Shown in pieces: positions 6,648 through 12,342 of a DNA stretch of 12,342 bases. Source of the stretch: Selenomonadales bacterium. Lineage in GTDB: Bacteria; Bacillota; Clostridia; Christensenellales; QALW01. Where the stretch lies: NCBI GenBank assembly GCA_003150515.1, contig QALW01000041.1, forward strand, positions 1 to 12,342. The letters run 5' to 3'. Numbering within the stretch: position 1 is the first letter of the stretch; every line of letters starts with the position of its first letter. Under the pieces are notes generated by a model. It saw nothing but the letters and a program-made list of their open reading frames with translations, ran no database searches and was not told the DNA's origin. The position numbers were made by a program, and so were the translations under genes.

Positions 6648-6680
6648 AAAAATATAAAGAGAGAAAGGAGACAGTTAATT

Positions 6681-6989
6681 ATGTCTGTACTTAACATCAA
6701 CAAAAATAATTTTGAACAGGCCAGCAAAAGCGCCAAGCCGGTGCTGCTGGATTTTTATGCGGACTGGTGCGGCCCCTGCCGCATGGTTTCTCCGGTGGTG
6801 GATGAAATTGCGAGGGAAAACCCGCAGTATCTCGTAGGGAAAGTCAACGTGGAAAACGAGCCCGAACTGGCTCAGGCTTTTAACGTATTCAGCATACCCA
6901 CGCTGGTTGTGCTTAAAGATGGAAAATTAGTCCGGCAGTCGGCGGGCGCTAAATCCAAGGCTCAGATATTGGATATGCTTAAAGATTAA
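6681..6989 (+). CDS. trxA: Thioredoxin
   Basis: 102 residues, normal thioredoxin length. It carries FYADWCGPCRM with the redox pair Cys30 and Cys33 and the cis-proline motif SIPT (Pro73), plus GKLV and the C-terminal helix typical of the fold. It is a cytoplasmic thiol-disulfide oxidoreductase reducing protein disulfides. AAAGGAG lies 10 nt before the ATG. No thioredoxin reductase is adjacent. The gene has its own promoter with a Crp/Fnr-type palindrome at the -35 region. It converges on the Crp/Fnr regulator gene with a 78-nt gap, and the CoA-disulfide reductase lies just beyond, so the area is thiol-redox oriented. Confidence 0.96.
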   Translation: MSVLNINKNNFEQASKSAKPVLLDFYADWCGPCRMVSPVVDEIARENPQYLVGKVNVENEPELAQAFNVFSIPTLVVLKDGKLVRQSAGAKSKAQILDMLKD

Positions 6990-7027
6990 AGGCCTGCTAA
7001 AAACGGGGAAAAGCTTAAAATCATATA

Positions 7028-7053
7028 TAGGCGCAGGCTGAAAGCGCCGCCTA
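7028..7053. terminator. Possible hairpin between the convergent trxA and crp/fnr-type genes
   Basis: TAGGCG (7028-7033) pairs with CGCCTA (7048-7053), or alternatively GGCGC (7030-7034) with GCGCC (7044-7048), followed by a run of A's rather than T's. On the minus strand the hairpin lies downstream of the regulator gene. Weak candidate. Confidence 0.3.
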
Positions 7054-7067
7054 AAAACGGCGCGCAT

Positions 7068-7742
7068 TTAATAGGCCAGGGCGCGCAGCCGGTTTTTATC
7101 CAATATTTTAATTCCTCTGCGGGATAATTCCACAATACCCTCGCTGGAAAAATATTTGAGCATTCTGGAGATTACTTCGCGCGCTGAGCCTATATATCTG
7201 GCTATCTGCTCATGCGTTAATGATATGCTGTCCTGACCTGTGCGGGCGATTTCGTCGGTCAGAAAAATCGCCAGCCTTTTATCCATGCTCATAAAGAGGA
7301 TCTGCTGCATAACCCACATAACGTCTGAAAATCGGTTTACCGCCGTTTCCAGGGCAAAAATCTTAATATATGGATTGCTTTCGGATAATTTAGCGAAAGC
7401 GGGCCCGCTGATGACAAAACATTGGCTGTCCTCCTCGGCGTTGGCGAATACGTCGAAAGTTATGGCCTGAAGCACGCAGGAGGCGGTAAGCATGCAGATA
7501 TCTCCTTCATATAGGCGGTAAAGAGTTATATCTCTGCCCGAATCAGACATCATATACAGCCTTATGCAGCCTGTTCTTACCAGGATTACTCCCGAGCATT
7601 CCTCGCTGTTATGTATTTTTGCGTCTTTGTTATAATTAACCGCGGAGGAATGCCGGAGAAGATATTCTCTTTCCGCAGGGGAGATTTGATTCCAGAAAGG
7701 GAACAATTTATTATAGACAGGCTCAATGAGATTGCTTTGCAT
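7068..7742 (-). CDS. Crp/Fnr-family transcriptional regulator
   Basis: 224 residues from the ATG complement of 7740-7742, which has AAAGGAG 8 nt upstream; an alternative start at 7784 would overlap the divergent gene and lacks such a site. The N-terminal cupin-like sensor domain spans about 15-135 (GVILVRTGCIRLY; YRLYEGDICMLTASC), followed by a long dimer helix (about 130-160) and a winged helix at about 170-222 with LTHEQIARYIGSAREVISRMLK, the Crp/Fnr recognition helix (Ser186, Arg188, Arg193). Five cysteines (49, 59, 83, 89, 108) lie in the sensor domain, but not in the N-terminal FNR cluster pattern; Cys83 and Cys89 form C-x5-C. A redox, thiol or sulfide signal is therefore possible, not shown. 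It is divergent from a CoA-disulfide reductase and convergent with thioredoxin, both plausible targets; the palindrome before trxA is a candidate site. Confidence 0.92.
   Translation of the reverse strand: MQSNLIEPVYNKLFPFWNQISPAEREYLLRHSSAVNYNKDAKIHNSEECSGVILVRTGCIRLYMMSDSGRDITLYRLYEGDICMLTASCVLQAITFDVFANAEEDSQCFVISGPAFAKLSESNPYIKIFALETAVNRFSDVMWVMQQILFMSMDKRLAIFLTDEIARTGQDSISLTHEQIARYIGSAREVISRMLKYFSSEGIVELSRRGIKILDKNRLRALAY
7686..7714 (+). promoter_or_regulatory. Promoter of the CoA-disulfide reductase gene, inside the regulator gene
   Basis: TTGATT (7686-7691), a 17-nt spacer and TATTAT (7709-7714) lie within the first codons of the minus-strand regulator. The predicted start at about 7721 gives a leader of about 54 nt. 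Confidence 0.5.
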
Positions 7743-7774
7743 TCTAAAGACTCCTTTGAAAGAGAGGTATTTAT

Positions 7775-9442
7775 ATGAAAACATTGATTATAGGAGGAGT
7801 AGCGGGAGGCGCTTCGGCCGCGGCCAGGCTGCGCAGGCTTAAGGAGGACGAAGAAATAATATTGCTGGAGCGCGGAGAATATGTCTCCTTTGCCAACTGC
7901 GGGCTTCCATATTATATAGGAGGAGTTATTACAGAGCGCTCCAGGCTCACGATTCAGACTCCTCAAAGCTTTAAGGCAAGATTTAACGTTGACGTGAGAG
8001 TGCTGAACGAGGCAGTGAGCGTTAATCCCCAATTTAAAACGGTTGAAATTAGAAACCTAAAAACGGGGGAAATATACAGCGAAAGCTATGATAATTTAAT
8101 TTTATCACCCGGCGCGCGGCAGGTCAAGCCCAATATTGAGGGCGCGGACGCTCCTAATGTGTTTACTCTGCGCAATATTCCGGATATGCTGGAAATAAAG
8201 AGGTATATTGAGAATGAAAGGCCCCGGCGCGCGGTAGTGGCCGGCGGGGGATATATAGGCCTGGAAATGGCGGAGAATCTTAAAAGGGCGGGCATTGAAA
8301 CGACGGTTGCGGAGATTTCGGAGCATTTAATTCCCTCTCTTGATTCGGATATGGCCGCCAATGTGCATGTGCATATAAGGGAGCGGGGCATAGATCTGCG
8401 CCTGAATAATGGGATAAAAGCCATAATTCCGGGCAGGGCGCTTCTTGAGGACGGCGAGCTGGAAACGGATATGGTTATAATATGCGCCGGAGTCAGGCCG
8501 GACACTCAATTTCTGGAGGGCTGCCTGCCTCTCAACGAGCGTGGATGCATAATAACCGATTCGCATATGAGGACGGGCGTGCCGGGCATATACGCGGTGG
8601 GGGACGCTGCGGGAATTAAGAATTATTTAACGGGTGAACCGGCGTTTATTCCTCTGGCCGGCCCGGCCAATAAGCAGGGACGCATAGCGGCCGATAATAT
8701 CGCGGGCATTCCTTCAGAATATAAGGGCACTCAGGGCTCTTCCATAATAAAGCTGTTTGATTTAACAGCGGCCTCAAGCGGGCTGAACGAGAAGACGGCG
8801 GCCGGGCTTGGATTGGATTATGATAAGACTTATATCTATTCGGCCTCTCATGCTTCCTATTATCCGGGAGGGGCGAATATGTGCATAAAGGCGCTGTGGG
8901 ATAAAAAGACATTGAAATTGCTGGGCGCTCAGATTGTGGGCACGGACGGAGTGGATAAGCGCATGGACGTGCTGGCCGCGGCCATCCGCTTAGGCGCCCG
9001 CATTACCGACCTTGCCCAATTGGAATTATGCTATGCGCCTCCCTTTAGCAGCGCTAAGGATCCCGTTAACATGCTGGGCTTTGTTGCGGAAAATGTTATT
9101 AATAAAAAGGTAAAGCAGTTTTTCTGGCATGACGTGGAAAAGCTGCCCCGAGACGGAAGCGTTACCCTCCTGGACGTGCGCACTCGGGCGGAGGTTTCGC
9201 GCGGGCATATAGACGGCTTTAAGAATATTCCGCTGGATTCGCTTCGCGAACGAATGGACGAAATCCCCGGCAATAGGCCGGTATATGTGCATTGCCACAG
9301 CGGGCTGCGCAGTTATATAGCATGCCGCATTCTGGCCGGCCGGGGCTATGACTGCTATAATCTCGCCGGGGGCTGGCAGCTCTACGAACGGGTTATAAAT
9401 GAAAGAAAAGTTCCCGAATATATATGCACGCAATGCCGCTGA
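7775..9442 (+). CDS. CoA-disulfide / NADH-dependent persulfide reductase with C-terminal rhodanese domain
   Basis: 555 residues, the length of the CoADR-RHD type rather than the about 440-residue single-domain enzymes. The FAD-binding motif GGVAGGASAAARLRRL starts at residue 7. SFANCGLPY gives the single active Cys42, typical of CoA-disulfide reductase and NADH oxidase. The NAD(P)H motif is VVAGGGYIG (154-162), and IYAVGDAAG (from 272) is the second FAD motif. The dimer domain is about 330-445. A rhodanese domain (about 455-545) has LLDVRTRAEV and the loop CHSGLRS with Cys507. The chain ends in a CTQC motif. Family members reduce CoA disulfides or CoA/protein persulfides and polysulfide with NAD(P)H. 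AGAGAGG precedes the ATG. Divergent from the Crp/Fnr regulator with 32 bp between start codons. Exact substrate is uncertain. Confidence 0.94.
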   Translation: MKTLIIGGVAGGASAAARLRRLKEDEEIILLERGEYVSFANCGLPYYIGGVITERSRLTIQTPQSFKARFNVDVRVLNEAVSVNPQFKTVEIRNLKTGEIYSESYDNLILSPGARQVKPNIEGADAPNVFTLRNIPDMLEIKRYIENERPRRAVVAGGGYIGLEMAENLKRAGIETTVAEISEHLIPSLDSDMAANVHVHIRERGIDLRLNNGIKAIIPGRALLEDGELETDMVIICAGVRPDTQFLEGCLPLNERGCIITDSHMRTGVPGIYAVGDAAGIKNYLTGEPAFIPLAGPANKQGRIAADNIAGIPSEYKGTQGSSIIKLFDLTAASSGLNEKTAAGLGLDYDKTYIYSASHASYYPGGANMCIKALWDKKTLKLLGAQIVGTDGVDKRMDVLAAAIRLGARITDLAQLELCYAPPFSSAKDPVNMLGFVAENVINKKVKQFFWHDVEKLPRDGSVTLLDVRTRAEVSRGHIDGFKNIPLDSLRERMDEIPGNRPVYVHCHSGLRSYIACRILAGRGYDCYNLAGGWQLYERVINERKVPEYICTQCR

Positions 9443-9454
9443 GGCGGAAAGATT

Positions 9455-9516
9455 AAAAAAGCCTTTTTAACCTGCCTGCAATCTGATTAAGACAGGTTAA
9501 AGAAGGCTTTTTTATT
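9455..9516. terminator. Bidirectional terminator between convergent genes
   Basis: Long stem: AAAAAAGCCTTTTTAACCTG (9455-9474) pairs with the arm 9493-9513 (CAGGTTAA, AAGGCTTTTTT) across an 18-nt loop. A T-run follows on the plus strand and, because the left arm starts with six A's, also on the minus strand. It serves the reductase gene and the convergent NifX-like gene. Confidence 0.85.
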
Positions 9517-9571
9517 TATGCAGCCTGTTTTTAATTTATTGCTAATAATAAATCTTCGCGTACGCCCGCCG

Positions 9572-9997
9572 TTAGGGACGTCCATGCCCTGAGCAGTTAT
9601 GCTCATGGCCTCCGCAGGAATGGCCGTTGGCTTCGTGTCCGGAGCAGTTATGTTCATGCCCCTCGTGGTGAGAGCATTTTATATCGGGATTATATTCAAG
9701 CGTTCCTGCCGCCAGGCTGGCCGCGGCCTTATCCGCGCTTCCCTCTACGCCGCCGTAAAGCTTTATGCCGGCCTGGGCAAGGGCCGCCTGGGCTCCGCCG
9801 CCTATTCCGCCGCATATAAGAGCTTCCGCTCCCAATGAAGAAAGGAATTCCGCAAGCGCGCCGTGCCCGCTGCCGTTAGTATCTATAATTTCTTCCGAAA
9901 TAATTTTTCCGTCTTGAGCCGTATAAAGCTTGAATTGCTTTGTATGGCCAAAATGCTGAAAGATTTGCCCGTTTTCATAGGTTACTGCTATTTTCAT
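9572..9997 (-). CDS. NifX/NafY-like (dinitrogenase Fe-Mo cofactor biosynthesis domain) protein with His/Cys-rich tail
   Basis: 141 residues. The first about 105 form the small Nitro_FeMo-Co domain: MKIAVTYENG, QHFGHTKQF (His15, His18), GHGALAEFLSSLGAEALICGGIGGGA and a YGGVEGSADKA segment. The domain binds Fe-S or metal-cofactor precursors in nitrogenase assembly, but stand-alone copies are common in anaerobes without nitrogenase. The tail (106-141) has nine His and four Cys in about 36 residues, with GHEHNCSGH repeated at a 17-residue period; the DNA shows the matching 51-bp duplication (9591 and 9642). This looks like a metal-binding extension. AAAGGAG precedes the ATG by 9 nt. It is monocistronic, with a near-consensus promoter about 110 nt upstream of its start. 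No nif genes are in the window, so the metal and partner are unknown. Confidence 0.9.
   Translation of the reverse strand: MKIAVTYENGQIFQHFGHTKQFKLYTAQDGKIISEEIIDTNGSGHGALAEFLSSLGAEALICGGIGGGAQAALAQAGIKLYGGVEGSADKAAASLAAGTLEYNPDIKCSHHEGHEHNCSGHEANGHSCGGHEHNCSGHGRP
9591..9661. repeat. 51-bp-period duplication in the NifX-like tail
   Basis: GAGCAGTTATG followed by a variable base and TCATG occurs at 9591 and again at 9642. The period is 17 codons and encodes the duplicated HEHNCSGH tail motif. Confidence 0.75.
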
Positions 9998-10112
9998 TAT
10001 ACATATCTCCTTTTATAAAATCTGCGGGTTAATATAAGGCGGATTAATGCCTCCGGCCGGCGCGGGAGCCTGCCCTGCGCCAGGCGCCGTCTGATTTATT
10101 AATATTATAATT

Positions 10113-10141
10113 ATGATAGCCCTCTTCTTTGCTTATGTCAA
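10113..10141 (-). promoter_or_regulatory. Promoter of the NifX-like gene
   Basis: On the minus strand: perfect -35 TTGACA (complement of 10136-10141), 17-nt spacer, -10 TATCAT (complement of 10113-10118). Predicted start about 10106, giving a GC-rich leader of about 108 nt. It is one of the strongest promoter matches in the window. Confidence 0.65.
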
Positions 10142-10233
10142 TTATTACTTTTGTTTTAATCCTGCCGTTCCGCCGGCAAGCGGCATAATTTAATATTAAA
10201 TGTCCGAAGCGGTCATATAATATCAAGTTATAA

Positions 10234-10262
10234 TTGACGAAACCGGGGATTAATGTTATCTT
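10234..10262 (+). promoter_or_regulatory. Possible promoter of the phosphate transporter operon
   Basis: TTGACG (10234-10239), 17-nt spacer, TATCTT (10257-10262). It would leave a leader of about 168 nt before the transporter ATG. Confidence 0.4.
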
Positions 10263-10436
10263 ATATTATGCATGGCGAATGCGTTTGCCATTTTCGGCTT
10301 TTATTTTACCTGGCATTAACATTGGACGCCCAGGCGCATTTCAGAGGCGGGTTTAAAGCTAGTCCGGCGGCTGTGCAGCTCGGAGGCGCAGGCCTTTTTG
10401 AGCGGGAGGCATTAAATTAAAGGCGGGTATATTGAT

Positions 10437-11495
10437 ATGGATTTGGCTATATCATTTTCAGATTTCATTCAGCAGATGTTTTCCAGTCCGGTTTTATTAA
10501 TAACCGTGCTGCTTACGCTGGGAGTAATTTTTGTCAACGGATGGACGGACGCTCCGAACGCAATAGCGACTTGCATAGGCACTCGCTGCATGAAGGCCAG
10601 ATCGGCCATAATGCTAAGCGCTGTTTTTAATTTTCTGGGCGTGCTGATTATGACGCACATTAACAGTTCGGTAGCTTTTACCATCAGCAATATGGTAGAT
10701 TTTGGAGGGAATTCGCAGGAGGCGTTGATTGCCTTATGCGCGGCCCTCTTTTCTATTGTGGTTTACAGCGTGGCCGCTTCCTGGTTCGGCATTCCGACAA
10801 GCGAGAGCCACAGTCTTATCGCGGGGCTGTCGGGCGCAGCCATAGCCATACATAACGGCATAGGAGGCATAAATTTATCCGAGTGGGTAAAGGTTATATA
10901 TGGTTTGGTTATGAGCCTGCTGCTGGGCTTTATTATAGGCTGGGTGTTCTGCAAGCTTATAACCGTTATATGCGCGCGCATGGACCGCCGGCGCACTAAC
11001 GGATTTTTTAAGGGAGCGCAAATATTCGGTGCCGCGGCTATGAGCTTTATGCACGGAGCGCAGGACGGACAGAAATTTATCGGCGTGCTTTTTCTGGGCA
11101 TAGCTTTCTGCAACGGTGAAAGCGGAGTCGTGGGCATGAGCATTCCCGTATGGCTGATGCTGCTGTGTTCTCTTGTTATGGGGCTGGGCACCAGTGTCGG
11201 CGGAGAAAAGATTATAAAATCTGTAGGAGTGGATTTGGTAAGACTGGATAAATATCAGGGCTTTGCAGCCGATCTTTCGGCCGCGTTCTGCCTGCTTCTT
11301 TCCAGTCTTTTCGGCATACCTGTTTCCACGACTCATACTAAGACCAGCGCGATTATGGGCGTTGGGGCAGTTAAACGCATTACGGCTATTAATTTCGGCG
11401 TGGTTAAGGATATGATGCTTACCTGGGTGTTTACTTTCCCTGGCTGCGGCCTTATAAGCTATATAATGGCTAAGCTGTTTATGGCTATTTTCTAA
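10437..11495 (+). CDS. PiT-family inorganic phosphate transporter
   Basis: 352 residues, about ten hydrophobic segments, so an inner-membrane carrier. PiT proteins import phosphate (as metal-phosphate or with a cation) at low affinity. Signature motifs: FVNGWTDAPNAIAT (from residue 32, the N-terminal GANDxxNA equivalent), GIPTSESHSLIAG (from 118), HGAQDGQKF (His206 onwards) and the C-terminal repeat GIPVSTTHTKTSAIMGVG (from 293). The two S-T/E-S/T-H motifs reflect the family's internal duplication. The first motif has Thr in place of the usual Asn before Asp38, a variant found in some Gram-positive members. The ribosome site is weak (AAGGCGGG about 11 nt upstream). It is followed after 32 nt by the DUF47 partner. 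Conservation could also fit sulfate permeases of this family, but the DUF47 partner favours phosphate. Confidence 0.94.
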   Translation: MDLAISFSDFIQQMFSSPVLLITVLLTLGVIFVNGWTDAPNAIATCIGTRCMKARSAIMLSAVFNFLGVLIMTHINSSVAFTISNMVDFGGNSQEALIALCAALFSIVVYSVAASWFGIPTSESHSLIAGLSGAAIAIHNGIGGINLSEWVKVIYGLVMSLLLGFIIGWVFCKLITVICARMDRRRTNGFFKGAQIFGAAAMSFMHGAQDGQKFIGVLFLGIAFCNGESGVVGMSIPVWLMLLCSLVMGLGTSVGGEKIIKSVGVDLVRLDKYQGFAADLSAAFCLLLSSLFGIPVSTTHTKTSAIMGVGAVKRITAINFGVVKDMMLTWVFTFPGCGLISYIMAKLFMAIF

Positions 11496-11527
11496 AAATG
11501 CAAATATAATTTGGAGGTAAGACTAAA

Positions 11528-12151
11528 ATGTCAAAAAAGCAGGACGCATATTATTTTGATAATTTTTATACATGCGCCGATTATGCATGTCAGGCGGCCC
11601 ATTTGCTGGACAAAGTTTTAAGGGATTTCAATCCTGAAAGGATTAAGGAAAAGCTGGATGAGATGCACGAGGTTGAGCATTCGGCAGATGAAAAAAAGCA
11701 TGATTTGCTTAATGTGCTGACCAAGGCGTTTATTACTCCGCTTGAGAGAGAGGATATAACGCTGCTCAGTCAGAATATCGACGAGGTTATAGACAAAATA
11801 GAAGATGTTCTGCTGCGCATATATTGCAATAATGTCCGTATTATCAGGCCGGACGCGTTAAAGCTGTGCGAGGTGATTATAAGATGCAGCGAAGCGGTAA
11901 AGAAGCTTCTGGCGGAGTTTGCGGATTTCAGGAAATCTAAACAGCTGCATGATTATATTGTTACAATTAATACGCTGGAAGAGGAGGCGGACGAGCTTTT
12001 TATATCAAGCATGCGTATGCTGCATACAACATGCAGTGATCCAATTATGGTGATAACGTGGCGGGAAATATATATTTATTTGGAAAAATGCGTGGACGCC
12101 TGCGAACATGTAGCGGATACGGTTGAGGGCGTAATAATGAAGAATTCTTAA
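11528..12151 (+). CDS. DUF47 family PhoU-like protein, partner of the PiT transporter
   Basis: 207 residues, almost entirely helical, cytoplasmic, the usual size of the DUF47/PhoU-like family. It has the family's paired metal-binding-type E-x3-D motifs: HEVEHSADEKKHD (about 47-59), NTLEEEADELF (about 147-157) and DACEHVADTVEGVIMK near the C-terminus. DUF47 genes commonly follow PiT genes and are thought to regulate transport activity rather than catalyse it. GGAGG lies 10 nt before the ATG, and the gap from the transporter is 32 nt, so the two are one operon, ended by the terminator at 12196-12242. Confidence 0.94.
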   Translation: MSKKQDAYYFDNFYTCADYACQAAHLLDKVLRDFNPERIKEKLDEMHEVEHSADEKKHDLLNVLTKAFITPLEREDITLLSQNIDEVIDKIEDVLLRIYCNNVRIIRPDALKLCEVIIRCSEAVKKLLAEFADFRKSKQLHDYIVTINTLEEEADELFISSMRMLHTTCSDPIMVITWREIYIYLEKCVDACEHVADTVEGVIMKNS

Positions 12152-12195
12152 TTTGTTATATTTATTAGGATGAGTATAAGGATGTTATAATTTAT

Positions 12196-12242
12196 GCCTG
12201 ATTCTTAGCGTTTGTTGAGCGCGCTGAGAATCGGGCTTTTTT
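12196..12242 (+). terminator. Strong intrinsic terminator of the phosphate operon
   Basis: A 15-pair stem (12196-12210 with 12222-12236, two G-T pairs, 11-nt loop) is followed by six T's. It lies 45 nt past the DUF47 stop. Confidence 0.9.
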
Positions 12243-12309
12243 ATGGTATATTTGCTGGTATGAGTTTAAGCCTGCGATTGAGCCCGCGAAGGCGGAAAGG
12301 GGGCGGCGC

Positions 12310-12342
12310 AGCCGGTTGGCGCCCTTAGGGCGCCAACCGGCT
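12310..12342. repeat. Perfect 33-bp GC-rich palindrome at the window edge
   Basis: AGCCGGTTGGCGCCCT (12310-12325), one T, and AGGGCGCCAACCGGCT (12327-12342) are exact complements with a single-base centre. The window ends at its last base, so it may be longer. No T-run is visible. No second copy occurs in the window. Confidence 0.85.

Larger units (their letters stand above)
9998..10436. other. Divergent regulatory region without a supported gene
   Basis: Holds the promoter of the NifX-like gene (minus, 10113-10141) and a possible promoter of the phosphate transporter gene (plus, 10234-10262). Short open frames here (minus 10044-10226; plus 10268-10420) lack ribosome binding sites. No RNA gene or riboswitch is recognised. 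Confidence 0.5.

Noticed and set aside
10044..10226. 60-codon minus-strand frame upstream of the NifX-like gene
   Set aside because: TTG start without ribosome site, a low-complexity Arg/Gly C-terminus, and overlap with the near-consensus promoter of the NifX-like gene.
10268..10420. 50-codon plus-strand frame starting ATGCATGGC before the transporter
   Set aside because: No ribosome binding site, and the start would coincide with the predicted transcript start; the peptide has no recognisable features.
1..12342. CRISPR arrays, tRNA or rRNA genes, insertion sequences
   Set aside because: No regularly spaced repeat series, no tRNA-like cloverleaf and no transposase motifs were seen on either strand.

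Overview
The window reads as a low-to-mid GC chromosome of an anaerobic Firmicute, probably a clostridial lineage. The signs are strong AGGAGG-type ribosome binding sites, frequent ATA/AGA/AGG codons, short intergenic hairpin-T terminators, Gram-positive-type surface proteins (BIG2 and ricin-lectin repeats, a lipoprotein), and a thioredoxin / Crp-Fnr / CoA-disulfide-reductase redox neighbourhood. The species cannot be named from the sequence.

Positions 1-4850 are accessory DNA. The window opens inside a large secreted protein (1-2091) with alternating BIG2-like and ricin-type lectin domains. At about 1325-1400 its base composition drops abruptly from GC-rich to AT-rich, and the C-terminal part is a different module: a putative papain-like Cys/His domain followed by a BamE/BLIP-like domain. 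An 18-nt gap separates it from a lipoprotein (2110-2841) carrying two more copies of the same BamE/BLIP-like fold, in the same AT-rich composition, closed by a terminator. This is the layout of a modular effector with an exchangeable C-terminus and a cognate partner gene, and it is the best candidate here for an undescribed system. Next come a small gene that appears to start at ACG (3216-3446), a membrane-anchored protein of unknown function (3494-4348), and, on the minus strand, a small protein resembling an ADP-ribosyltransferase fold (4504-4842) with its own promoter.

Positions 4980-6314 (minus) hold rarA, the replication-associated AAA+ recombination factor. Its leader contains a 16-bp direct repeat at 28-bp spacing.

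Positions 6600-10000 form a redox/thiol block: thioredoxin (plus), a Crp/Fnr-type regulator (minus), a CoA-disulfide/persulfide reductase with C-terminal rhodanese (plus, start codons only 32 bp from the regulator's), and a NifX/NafY-like small protein with a duplicated His/Cys metal-binding tail (minus). The thioredoxin promoter has a consensus -10, a poor -35 and a TGTGA-N5-TCACA palindrome centred near -41. That is the place for a class II Crp/Fnr activator, which makes the adjacent regulator the obvious candidate.

Positions 10437-12151 encode a PiT-family phosphate transporter and its DUF47/PhoU-like partner in one operon, ended by a strong terminator. The window finishes on a perfect 33-bp GC-rich palindrome.
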